Shown here: piece by piece, positions 1 to 5,316 of the stretch
Position numbering within the stretch: the first letter of the stretch is position 1
Layout of the letters: the number at the start of each line of letters is the position of its first letter
DNA from: Azophilus sp964572185
GTDB taxonomy: Bacteria > Pseudomonadota > Gammaproteobacteria > Pseudomonadales > Azotimanducaceae
Direction: 5' to 3'
Assembly (NCBI GenBank): GCA_964572185.1
Contig: CAZNFI010000186.1
Coordinates: 1 to 5,588, forward strand
Length of the DNA stretch: 5,588 bases
Position numbers and translations under genes: made by a program
The notes under the pieces: model-generated
Seen by the model: only the letters and a program-made list of their open reading frames with translations
Databases searched by the model: none
Told to the model about the DNA's origin: nothing

Positions 1-130
1 GCCGGAGTCCCGCACCTCACGCCCGCTCTCATCGGCGTACTCAATGCTGTTCCCTGCGCGTCAGCGACCCGGCGCCGGGTTTTCTACCTGACGGAAATGG
101 TGTTGTGCTGAGAAAGCTCCCCGTGGCTCC

Positions 131-241
131 GAGTGTGCTGGCGGGGCTCCCCTTCCGGCGCAGCGGCCAACTTGGCGTTGGGTGCGGTCGGTGATTGAAC
201 GAGCTTTAACGCGCCGGAAGTGGAGCCCCGCCAGCACACTC
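131..241. repeat. Long inverted repeat, 31-bp arms, 49-bp spacer
   Basis: The left arm 131-161 (begins GAGTGTGCTGGCGGGG) and right arm 211-241 (ends CCCCGCCAGCACACTC) are reverse complements at 30 of 31 positions; the only mismatch is C151 against T221. Pairing stops abruptly at both ends. As RNA or extruded DNA this would form an exceptionally stable GC-rich hairpin. The 49-base spacer is somewhat more AT-rich near its right side and contains a small palindrome, GCCAACTTGGC (166-176). There is no T-run after the right arm, so it does not look like a classical intrinsic terminator. No target-site duplication abuts the arms; CGTGG occurs at 122-126 and 247-251, near but not at the ends. It could be a miniature inverted-repeat element, the joined ends of a deleted insertion sequence, or a structured leader or boundary element. 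The dyad itself is certain; its nature is not. Confidence 0.9.
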
Positions 242-290
242 TCATGCGTGGAACCGATGCTCTCTGGTGCGCGCCGCGTTCCGGACTTGC

Positions 291-311
291 CTGGACAACG
301 GTTGTGCCCAG
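291..311. promoter_or_regulatory. Operator-like dyad upstream of the DUF35 gene
   Basis: The sequence CTGG-ACAAC-G-GTTGT-GCCCAG is an inverted repeat centred on G300: ACAAC/GTTGT is perfect, and the outer CTGG/CCAG pair once a two-base bulge is allowed. It lies 42-62 bases before the start codon of the DUF35 gene, where a repressor or activator site would be expected. A weak -10-like CATACT (326-331) follows, but no convincing -35 box accompanies it, so the promoter is not called. Binding by any regulator is inference. Confidence 0.3.
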
Positions 312-340
312 GGTGATCAAGATCGCATACTTCGCGCCTC

Positions 341-347
341 AAGGAGG
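341..347 (+). promoter_or_regulatory. Strong Shine-Dalgarno site of the DUF35 gene
   Basis: AAGGAGG lies five bases before the ATG at 353. It is the strongest ribosome binding site in the window and decides the start. The downstream thiolase gene overlaps by four bases, so this site probably sets expression of both proteins. Confidence 0.8.
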
Positions 348-352
348 CCGAC

Positions 353-796
353 ATGACTGATCAGGTGTCGATCAGCGAGCGCGTGCTCGAGCTTACCGAT
401 GACGGGCCCCGTTTGCTCGGTGCGAAGTGCAACGACTGCGGAAACCATGTGTTTCCCGCGCAAACCGGGTGTGCTCGGTGTGCGGGGACAGATATGGAAG
501 CTGCCTACCTGGGCACGGAGGGAATCCTCTGGGCCTGGACGGTACAGGGCTTTGCGCCCAAGTCGCCGCCCTATCGGGGCGCCAGCGACGCGGAGGGTTT
601 CAGGCCCTATGGGGTTGGGTATGTCACGCTGCCGGAGCAGCTGAAGGTCGAAGCCCGGCTCACTGAATCCGACCCGCGGCTGCTGCGCGAGGGGATGCGC
701 ATGCGCCTGACCGTGGTGCCGCTGCACAAGGACGAACAGGGCAGGGAGGTGGTCACCTTCGCCTTTGCGCCCACAGACAGGGGAGGCCTGCAATGA
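353..796 (+). CDS. Zn-ribbon/OB-fold DUF35 protein
   Basis: This 147-residue protein has the DUF35 architecture. An N-terminal helix leads into a rubredoxin-like zinc ribbon with two CxxC knuckles (C26/C29 and C40/C43), followed by an OB-fold of about residues 47-145 containing the YGVGYVTLPEQ strand region. DUF35 proteins are small non-catalytic partners of thiolase-superfamily enzymes. Known examples are the DUF35 part of ChsH2 with the Ltp2 aldolase in actinobacterial steroid side-chain degradation, and the archaeal DUF35 bridge between acetoacetyl-CoA thiolase and HMG-CoA synthase. Here the stop codon overlaps the next gene's start (ATGA), and that gene encodes a thiolase-fold enzyme, so the two are probably translated together and form a cytoplasmic complex. 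The start is fixed by AAGGAGG at 341-347, five bases before ATG. Length is normal for the stand-alone family. Family assignment is firm; the pathway is inference. Confidence 0.92.
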   Translation: MTDQVSISERVLELTDDGPRLLGAKCNDCGNHVFPAQTGCARCAGTDMEAAYLGTEGILWAWTVQGFAPKSPPYRGASDAEGFRPYGVGYVTLPEQLKVEARLTESDPRLLREGMRMRLTVVPLHKDEQGREVVTFAFAPTDRGGLQ

Positions 797-1938
797 GCGA
801 TGTGGCGATCGTTGGCATCGGCATGCACGCGTTTGGCCGCCATGAGGGCGTGTCGGGGATGGAACAGGGCGCAGTGGCGGTGCGCCGTGCCTGCGCGGAT
901 GCGGGCATCACCTGGAAAGACGTGCAGTTCGCCTATGGTGGCAGCCGGTCATCGGGCGATCCCGACCGCATGGTGTCCATGCTGGGTCTGACCGGCATTC
1001 AGTTCATCAACGTGGCCAACGGCTGTGCAACCGGAGGCTCGGCGCTCTATTCCGCGTACAACACCATCGCCTCCGGCGCCTTCGACCTGGGTGTCGCCAT
1101 CGGCTTCGACAAGCACGAACGCGGTGCCTTCCGGCCGCGCTTGCCCAATACCGATGGCGATGACTGGTACGGAGGCAGCGGCCTGGCGCTGACCACCCAG
1201 TTCTTCGGCATGAAGATCAACCACTACATGCAGGTGCACGGCATCACCCAGCGCTGCCTGGCCCGGGTGGCGAACAAGGCATTTCGCAACGGCTCGATGA
1301 ACCCCATGGCCTGGCGCCGCCGGCCGCTCTCCGAAGAGGAAATCCTGCAGTCGCAGATGCTGTCCTACCCGCTCACCCAGTACATGTTCTGCTCGCCCGG
1401 AGAGGGCGGCGTGGCGCTGGTCATGTGCCGCGCCGACCAGGCGCACAAGTACACCTCGAAGCCGGTGTACCTGCGCACCTCGGTGGTGCGCAGCCGCCGC
1501 TTCGGCAGCTTCGAGGTCATGGCCCCGCACCTGGCGCTGGAGCACAACGACGGGCCCACCATCGAAGCATCGCAAACCGCGTTCGAGAAAGCCGGCATCG
1601 GCCCGGAGGACGTCGACGTCGCGCAATTGCAGGACACCGAGTCGGGTGCCGAGATCATGCACATGGCGGAGAACGGCTTTTGCGAGCACGGCGAGCAGGA
1701 ACGCATGCTGGAAGCCGGCGACACCGAGATCGGCGGCCGTTTTCCGGTCAACACCGACGGCGGCTGCCTGGCCAACGGTGAGCCGATTGGCGCTTCCGGG
1801 CTCCGGCAGGTGTACGAAAACGTACTGCAGTTGCGCGGCGATGCCGGGCCGCGCCAGGTACCGAACGATCCGAAGATTGCCTATACGCATGTATATGGGG
1901 CGCCCGGCATCAGCGGGGTTACCATATTGGGCCGTTGA
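793..1938 (+). CDS. Thiolase-fold acyl-CoA enzyme (DUF35 partner)
   Basis: This 381-residue protein belongs to the thiolase superfamily, in the SCP2-thiolase/lipid-transfer-protein branch. The N-terminal half starts with the typical VAIVGIG strand and carries the nucleophilic-cysteine motif NGCATGG (C78). The C-terminal half has the equivalents of the thiolase catalytic loops, but altered. The HDxF loop reads QLQDTESGAE (Q280 in place of His), the GHPxGASG loop reads NGEPIGASG (E330 in place of His), and the final CxG motif reads HVYGAPG (Y368 in place of Cys). It therefore probably does not perform ordinary thiolysis. The DUF35 gene just upstream, overlapping by ATGA, makes a two-subunit complex likely, analogous to Ltp2-ChsH2, whose Ltp2 is a retro-aldolase using tyrosines. 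The role, C-C bond cleavage or formation on an acyl-CoA in the cytoplasm, is inference. Databases may label it acetyl-CoA acetyltransferase. There is no own ribosome site of note; translation is coupled. Confidence 0.88.
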   Translation: MSDVAIVGIGMHAFGRHEGVSGMEQGAVAVRRACADAGITWKDVQFAYGGSRSSGDPDRMVSMLGLTGIQFINVANGCATGGSALYSAYNTIASGAFDLGVAIGFDKHERGAFRPRLPNTDGDDWYGGSGLALTTQFFGMKINHYMQVHGITQRCLARVANKAFRNGSMNPMAWRRRPLSEEEILQSQMLSYPLTQYMFCSPGEGGVALVMCRADQAHKYTSKPVYLRTSVVRSRRFGSFEVMAPHLALEHNDGPTIEASQTAFEKAGIGPEDVDVAQLQDTESGAEIMHMAENGFCEHGEQERMLEAGDTEIGGRFPVNTDGGCLANGEPIGASGLRQVYENVLQLRGDAGPRQVPNDPKIAYTHVYGAPGISGVTILGR

Positions 1939-2058
1939 ACGCAGACGGTCCTTGCGGCTCGCTGGTTGCGTTGAGCGGTGGCGGCACGCGGGCCGGGCTG
2001 AGGCGGGCCAGCGTCACAGCAAGCCAGCAAAAGATCGAGCCAAGGCAAAGAGGGTGAA
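1939..2058. other. Spacer between thiolase gene and sodC
   Basis: This 120-base stretch has no start-stop frame of interest, no hairpin followed by a T-run, and no promoter boxes that I can defend. It ends in the AGAGGGTGA ribosome binding site of sodC (about 2049-2057). It is long enough to hold a promoter, so sodC may be transcribed separately from the DUF35/thiolase pair. Confidence 0.5.
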
Positions 2059-2604
2059 ATGAAGAAAACCATGTCATGGGCCGCGAGCGTCCTGCTCGCT
2101 TCCAATGTTGCCGTTGCGCACGCGGACACCGAAAGGGCGGTTGCGGCGCTGATCGGCCCCGATGGCGCCACGATCGGCCAGGCCACCTTCGAACAGGCGC
2201 CGTCCGGCGTGCTGATGGGCGTTGAGGCAGCCGGGCTGACGCCGGGCGCGCACGGCATCCACCTGCATGCAGTGGGCGCCTGCACGCCGGACTTCGGCGC
2301 GGCCGGCGGCCATATCAATCCGCGGGGCGTTGCCCACGGGTTGCGCAACCCCGACGGGCCGGACAACGGCGACCTGCCGTTGCTGCATGTCGGCGTGGAC
2401 GGTACGGCACGGGCGGAGTTCTTTACCGCGCGCGTGTCGATTGCCGGCGGTGAAGCGCCCGCGCTGCTCGATGCAGACGGGTCGGCTGTGGTCATCCATG
2501 AGCACCTCGACGATCACCGGACGCAACCGATCGGTGGCGCCGGCGGACGGGTCGGTTGCGGCGTCATTACCGAGGTGAACGCAGCGCGGCAAGCCGGGGG
2601 TTAG
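2059..2604 (+). CDS. sodC: Periplasmic Cu/Zn superoxide dismutase
   Basis: This is a 181-residue SodC, which converts superoxide to oxygen and hydrogen peroxide. Residues 1-22 form a Sec signal peptide (lysines at 2-3, hydrophobic core, AHA before a likely cut after A22), so the enzyme works in the periplasm. Family landmarks in order: GIHLHAVGAC with copper ligands H68 and H70 and disulfide C75; GGH with bridging H85; H93; GDLP with zinc ligand D105; VIHEH with copper ligand H147; and GGRVGCGV with the substrate-guiding R164 and second disulfide C167. The zinc-loop His that normally sits three residues before the GDLP Asp (AGHLGD in Escherichia coli) is here Asp102 (GPDNGD), so the zinc site may be altered. 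Length is usual for the bacterial family. AGAGGGTGA precedes the ATG. No metallochaperone or regulator gene is adjacent. Confidence 0.95.
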   Translation: MKKTMSWAASVLLASNVAVAHADTERAVAALIGPDGATIGQATFEQAPSGVLMGVEAAGLTPGAHGIHLHAVGACTPDFGAAGGHINPRGVAHGLRNPDGPDNGDLPLLHVGVDGTARAEFFTARVSIAGGEAPALLDADGSAVVIHEHLDDHRTQPIGGAGGRVGCGVITEVNAARQAGG

Positions 2605-2796
2605 CCCGGCCCCTTCCTGATCAGACGACTGCGCCATGCAATGGCAGCGAATTCACTGGCCGCGCTCCCGCCACCTCCCGGTGCTGCAAGCACGGCATGC
2701 AGGCGCTGTTGCCGCGTGCACCCGGTGCTGTCACCAAGCTTGCCTGCCGGGCTACGTTGGCTCATGAATAGGGCCGGCTAACAGCGGGCGGCAATC
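2605..2796. other. Intergenic spacer with small hairpins
   Basis: This 192-base gap has no credible gene. A stem GCCGGG/CCCGGC (2593-2598 with 2605-2610) spans the sodC stop codon and is followed by CCCCTTCCT rather than a T-run, so it is at best a weak terminator. Further in are a compact hairpin GTGCT-GCA-AGCAC (2681-2693), GGTG-CTGT-CACC (2724-2735), and a 10-base direct repeat CCCGGTGCTG at 2677-2686 and 2721-2730. No promoter stands out. The gap probably separates two transcription units, but the sequence does not prove this. Confidence 0.45.
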
Positions 2797-3507
2797 TTGC
2801 GCATTCTGGTCCTGCAGCATGCGGACAGCGAGCACCCGGGTGTGCTGCGCGGGTTCATGGACGACGGCGGCCATGTCTGGGAGGTGGCGCACCTGGACCG
2901 GGGCGATGCCGTTGGCGAGGTGGACGACTACGACAGCCTGCTGGTCATGGGCGGGCCCCAGGACGTCTGGCAGCACGCCGAGCATCCCTGGCTGATCGAG
3001 GAAGTCGCCGCCATTCGGCGGTTCGTTGTCGAGTTGCGCCGGCCCTTCCTGGGCGTGTGCCTGGGTCATCAGTTGCTGGCCGCGGCCATCGGCGGGCGCG
3101 TGCGCACCGCAGCAGTCGCCGAGGTGGGTCTCATGACCGTGGACCATGCCCCCCATGCACGGTCGGACCCGTTGTTTGCGCGTCTGGAGAATCCCCTGCC
3201 GGTGCTGCAGTGGCATGGGGCGGAGGTTGCCGAACTGCCGGAACAGGCCGTGGTGCTGGCCCGGTCGCCTGACTGCGCCATTCAGGCGTTCCGTTTCGGC
3301 GAAAACGCCTACGGGCTGCAGTTCCACGTGGAGATTACCGGTGAGACGGTGGGCGACTGGCTGCAGATTCCCGAATACGCCGCGTCTCTGGACAAGGCCC
3401 TGGGGCCAGATGGCGGGCGCCGGCTCGATGCCGAGGTGCGGCGCAACCTGCCTCGCCTGGAGCGTGCGGCGCGCGCGATTTACGAAGGTTGGACGCGTCT
3501 GCGCTGA
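2797..3507 (+). CDS. Class I glutamine amidotransferase-like protein
   Basis: This 236-residue protein has the class I glutamine amidotransferase (triad) fold, resembling the GMP-synthase amidotransferase domain but stand-alone. Such domains hydrolyse glutamine and release ammonia to a partner; the acceptor substrate of this subgroup is generally unknown. Visible elements are the N-terminal MRILVLQH strand, YDSLLVMGGPQD (about 45-56) forming the oxyanion region, the nucleophile elbow GVCLGHQLLA with C88, and GLQFHVE with H177 and E179, giving a complete Cys-His-Glu triad. The start must be TTG at 2797: an in-frame TAA at 2779-2781 closes the frame upstream, no ATG or GTG lies between, and the next ATG (codon 21) would remove the first beta strand. 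The Shine-Dalgarno match is poor (GGGCGG region), suggesting low expression. No synthetase subunit is next door, so the partner is not identifiable. Confidence 0.9.
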   Translation: MRILVLQHADSEHPGVLRGFMDDGGHVWEVAHLDRGDAVGEVDDYDSLLVMGGPQDVWQHAEHPWLIEEVAAIRRFVVELRRPFLGVCLGHQLLAAAIGGRVRTAAVAEVGLMTVDHAPHARSDPLFARLENPLPVLQWHGAEVAELPEQAVVLARSPDCAIQAFRFGENAYGLQFHVEITGETVGDWLQIPEYAASLDKALGPDGGRRLDAEVRRNLPRLERAARAIYEGWTRLR

Positions 3508-3597
3508 GTGAAATCGCGCCGCTCGGTTGCGTTCCGGCCCCCGCTTGGGCAATCTTCGCCGCTCGCTGAGCAGTCAGGCATAACAAAGGAAGCACTC

Positions 3598-4191
3598 ATG
3601 GCACATACGCACGATCACGAGATCGTCTCGATTTACCCCTTTACCGACGAAGAAGTCGATCAGCTGATGACCAACGCCGGTGAGTGCGTGCTCATGTGGG
3701 GGACCAAGGACCACTGGCCGGTCGGCGTTACCCATGCCTTTGTGTGGCACGAGGGCAAGATCTGGATCACCTTTGCCGCGCACCGGCACCGTGCGGCCGC
3801 CATCCGGCGCGACAATCGCGTCTCGGTAAACGTCAGCAGCGCCAGTTACCGGCCCGATGCGTCCGAAGAACTGCCCCGTGGGGCGATCACCTTCAAGGGC
3901 ACGGGTGAGTTCTTCGAAGACGCCGAGACCAAGGGCTGGTTCTACCCGGCACTGGCCAACAAGGTCAGCCCCGACAGCGACGAAGGCGCTCAGGCATTCC
4001 ACAGCCTGCTCGACTCACCGTTGCGCATCGTCCTGGCGGTGACACCGGTAAAGAAGATCATGTACAACGGCAAGACCGCGGGCGCGCATATGGCCGGTGT
4101 TGCCCGTGAAGAGGACCTCGGCGAACGGCTTGCCGTCGATCAGGATCGCATGAACGCCGAGCGGGCCAGGCGCGGATTGCCGCCGCGCTAG
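3598..4191 (+). CDS. PPOX-family split-barrel flavoprotein
   Basis: This 197-residue protein belongs to the pyridoxamine 5'-phosphate oxidase-like split beta-barrel superfamily, whose members bind FMN, F420 or heme as dimers. The barrel covers about residues 18-155. A first strand, GECVLMWGTKDHWPVGVTHA, is followed by KIWITFAAHRHRAAAIRRDNRVSVNV, which matches the strand-turn with basic residues (R63, R65, R70, R71) normally facing the cofactor phosphate. Later come GAITFKGTGEFFED and the strand IVLAVTPVKKIMYNGK. The C-terminal tail is charged. The cofactor and substrate cannot be assigned from sequence; it may be a small reductase or oxidase. A GTG at 3508 directly abuts the previous stop and would add 30 residues, but AAAGGAAG at 3585-3592 before ATG 3598 and the start of family-like sequence make the ATG the better choice. 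The 90-base gap to the amidotransferase gene permits co-transcription. Confidence 0.85.
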   Translation: MAHTHDHEIVSIYPFTDEEVDQLMTNAGECVLMWGTKDHWPVGVTHAFVWHEGKIWITFAAHRHRAAAIRRDNRVSVNVSSASYRPDASEELPRGAITFKGTGEFFEDAETKGWFYPALANKVSPDSDEGAQAFHSLLDSPLRIVLAVTPVKKIMYNGKTAGAHMAGVAREEDLGERLAVDQDRMNAERARRGLPPR

Positions 4192-4278
4192 ACTCGCCGG
4201 TGAGCCCGCGGTCGCCAGGTCGGAGTCGGTTTACGGGCCGCAGGGAGCGTTCTGCGGTCGCAGCTTGGAGGGATTGAT
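4192..4278 (+). promoter_or_regulatory. Leader of the aldolase gene with alternative hairpins
   Basis: Three related segments sit just before the aldolase ribosome binding site: CCGCAG (4238-4243), CTGCGG (4252-4257) and CGCAG (4259-4263). The first two can pair with an 8-base loop; alternatively CTGCG (4252-4256) folds back on CGCAG (4259-4263) across two bases. The folds are mutually exclusive. The second ends three bases before GGAGGG (4267-4272). An imperfect 12-base dyad CTCGCCGGTGAG (4193-4204) follows the preceding stop codon. Regulation by these elements is inference; short GC-rich dyads occur by chance in DNA this rich in G and C. Confidence 0.3.
4267..4272 (+). promoter_or_regulatory. 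Shine-Dalgarno site selecting a TTG start
   Basis: GGAGGG lies six bases before TTG at 4279. The encoded sequence beginning there (MSGQQLAKMRSASGFIAALDQSGG) fits the N-terminus expected for the family, so the non-ATG start is supported by both spacing and protein. Confidence 0.75.
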
Positions 4279-5166
4279 TTGAGCGGACAGCAACTCGCAA
4301 AAATGCGCAGCGCCAGCGGCTTCATCGCCGCCCTCGACCAGAGTGGCGGCAGTACGCCGAAAGCGCTGGGCCTGTACGGTGTAACCCCGGACGCCTGGTC
4401 CACGGAGCAGGAGATGTTCGACCTCGTGCATGCCATGCGGTCGCGCATCGCCACCAGCCCGAGCTTCACCGGCGCACGCATTCTAGGCGCCATCCTGTTC
4501 GAAAAAACCATGGACCGGGATGTCGCCGGTCGACCCTCGCCCGCCTATCTTTGGGAAGTCAAGAACGTCGTGCCGTTTCTGAAGGTCGACCAGGGCTTGG
4601 CCGATGTAGAGGACGGCGTGCAGGTAATGAAACCCATGCCGGAACTCGACGCGCTGCTGCAGCGGGGCAAGGCCAAGGGCATCTTCGGCACCAAGATGCG
4701 CTCGGTGATCAAGCAGGCGAACGCGGCCGGCATTGCCCGGGTGGTGGAACAACAGTTCGCTATCGGTGAACGCATACTCGATGCCGGGCTGGTGCCCATC
4801 ATCGAACCCGAAGTGGACATCCACTGCCCCGAGAAAGAGGCAGCTGAGGACATTCTCGTGGAGGAGATCATGAAAGGCCTGAACGCACTGGGTTCAGGGC
4901 GGGAAGTGATCCTCAAGCTGACGCTGCCGGAACGCGACAACCTGTTTGGCGGCTGCGTGGCACATGCCAACGTGCTGCGCGTTGCGGCGCTGTCCGGCGG
5001 ATACAGCCGCGAAGAGGCCAATGCGCGCCTCACCCGCCAGAACGGCATGGTGGCGAGTTTCTCCCGGGCGCTGACCGAGGGCCTGGATGTCGGCCAGACC
5101 GATGCCGAATTCGACGCGCTGCTGGATAGCTCCATACAGGGCATATTCGAAGCATCGGCTACCTGA
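4279..5166 (+). CDS. fda: Class I fructose-bisphosphate aldolase
   Basis: This 295-residue protein is a class I (Schiff-base, metal-independent) fructose-1,6-bisphosphate aldolase of the bacterial single-domain TIM-barrel type typified by the Staphylococcus enzyme. It reversibly cleaves fructose 1,6-bisphosphate to dihydroxyacetone phosphate and glyceraldehyde 3-phosphate in the cytoplasm, in glycolysis and gluconeogenesis. Recognisable elements in barrel order are AALDQSGGSTPKAL with D20, GAILFEKTMDR, PFLKVDQGL with K102, GTKMRSVI with R141, PIIEPEVDIH with E177, and VILKLTLPE with K213, the expected Schiff-base lysine. The C-terminal part (NGMVASFSRALTEGL) is also family-like. Length is normal. 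The start is TTG, chosen because GGAGGG stands six bases before it. No other glycolytic gene is in view, so the neighbourhood does not explain its regulation; a possible leader structure precedes it. Confidence 0.95.
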   Translation: MSGQQLAKMRSASGFIAALDQSGGSTPKALGLYGVTPDAWSTEQEMFDLVHAMRSRIATSPSFTGARILGAILFEKTMDRDVAGRPSPAYLWEVKNVVPFLKVDQGLADVEDGVQVMKPMPELDALLQRGKAKGIFGTKMRSVIKQANAAGIARVVEQQFAIGERILDAGLVPIIEPEVDIHCPEKEAAEDILVEEIMKGLNALGSGREVILKLTLPERDNLFGGCVAHANVLRVAALSGGYSREEANARLTRQNGMVASFSRALTEGLDVGQTDAEFDALLDSSIQGIFEASAT

Positions 5167-5316
5167 CCGCCCGGCATACGGGCCGCCCGCTACCCGCGTG
5201 GACCGCGCCAGGCTGGGGATGGGCGACAGCCGCCAATCCGTGGGCACTGCCCAGGGTGCGGTCTGGGGAAGTCGAGGGGGCAACAAGCAGTCGTAACAAA
5301 AGGATACTGAGACGCT
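5167..5316. other. Spacer between the aldolase and SDR genes
   Basis: This 150-base gap holds two small hairpins: GCCCG-GCATA-CGGGC (5169-5183), three bases after the aldolase stop, and TGGGC-ACT-GCCCA (5241-5253). Neither is followed by a T-run, so a Rho-independent terminator is not supported. AAAAGGA (5298-5304) is the only purine-rich candidate ribosome site and lies 12 bases from the ATG, longer than usual. No clear promoter boxes are seen. Confidence 0.45.

Larger units (their letters stand above)
1..352. other. Non-coding left flank with dyad symmetries
   Basis: No gene can be supported here. Open frames through this stretch read as low-complexity Arg/Gly/Pro-rich protein without family signatures. 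The first 60 bases read on the minus strand give a protein-like string (NSIEYADESGREVRDSG) running out of the window. A TGA at 61-63 lies directly upstream in that frame and there is no ordinary start codon, so I do not call a CDS; a neighbouring minus frame has a TTG at 44-42 behind AGGGAA. On the plus strand an open frame from base 1 stops at 109-111 and could be the tail of an upstream gene, but nothing identifies it. The rest carries the long inverted repeat and the smaller dyad listed separately, then the ribosome binding site of the first gene. Confidence 0.6.

Noticed and set aside
131..241. Integron attC site in the inverted repeat
   Set aside because: GTTGGGT (177-183) resembles a core site, but it lies inside the loop, the other half is CTTTAAC in the wrong order, and no integrase or cassette is present.
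131..250. Intrinsic terminator for an upstream gene
   Set aside because: Arms of 31 bp with a 49-base loop and no T-run do not match the usual short-stem, small-loop, T-tract form.
122..251. CGTGG direct repeats (122-126, 247-251) as target-site duplication
   Set aside because: They are four to five bases away from the arm ends and only five bases long, as expected by chance.
949..1890. Long minus-strand open frame of 313 residues
   Set aside because: It is the antisense shadow of the thiolase gene; its product is rich in Arg, His and Ala with no family motif, while the plus frame has clear thiolase motifs.
2593..2619. Rho-independent terminator after sodC
   Set aside because: The six-base stem spans the stop codon and is followed by CCCCTTCCT, not a T-run, so I leave it only as a remark in the spacer entry.
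2752..3552. Minus-strand open frame of 266 residues
   Set aside because: It is antisense to the amidotransferase gene, which has an intact catalytic triad; high GC routinely opens such frames.
3508..3597. GTG start giving a 30-residue N-terminal extension of the flavoprotein
   Set aside because: It abuts the previous stop without its own ribosome site, the extension has no family resemblance, and ATG 3598 has AAAGGAAG at good spacing.
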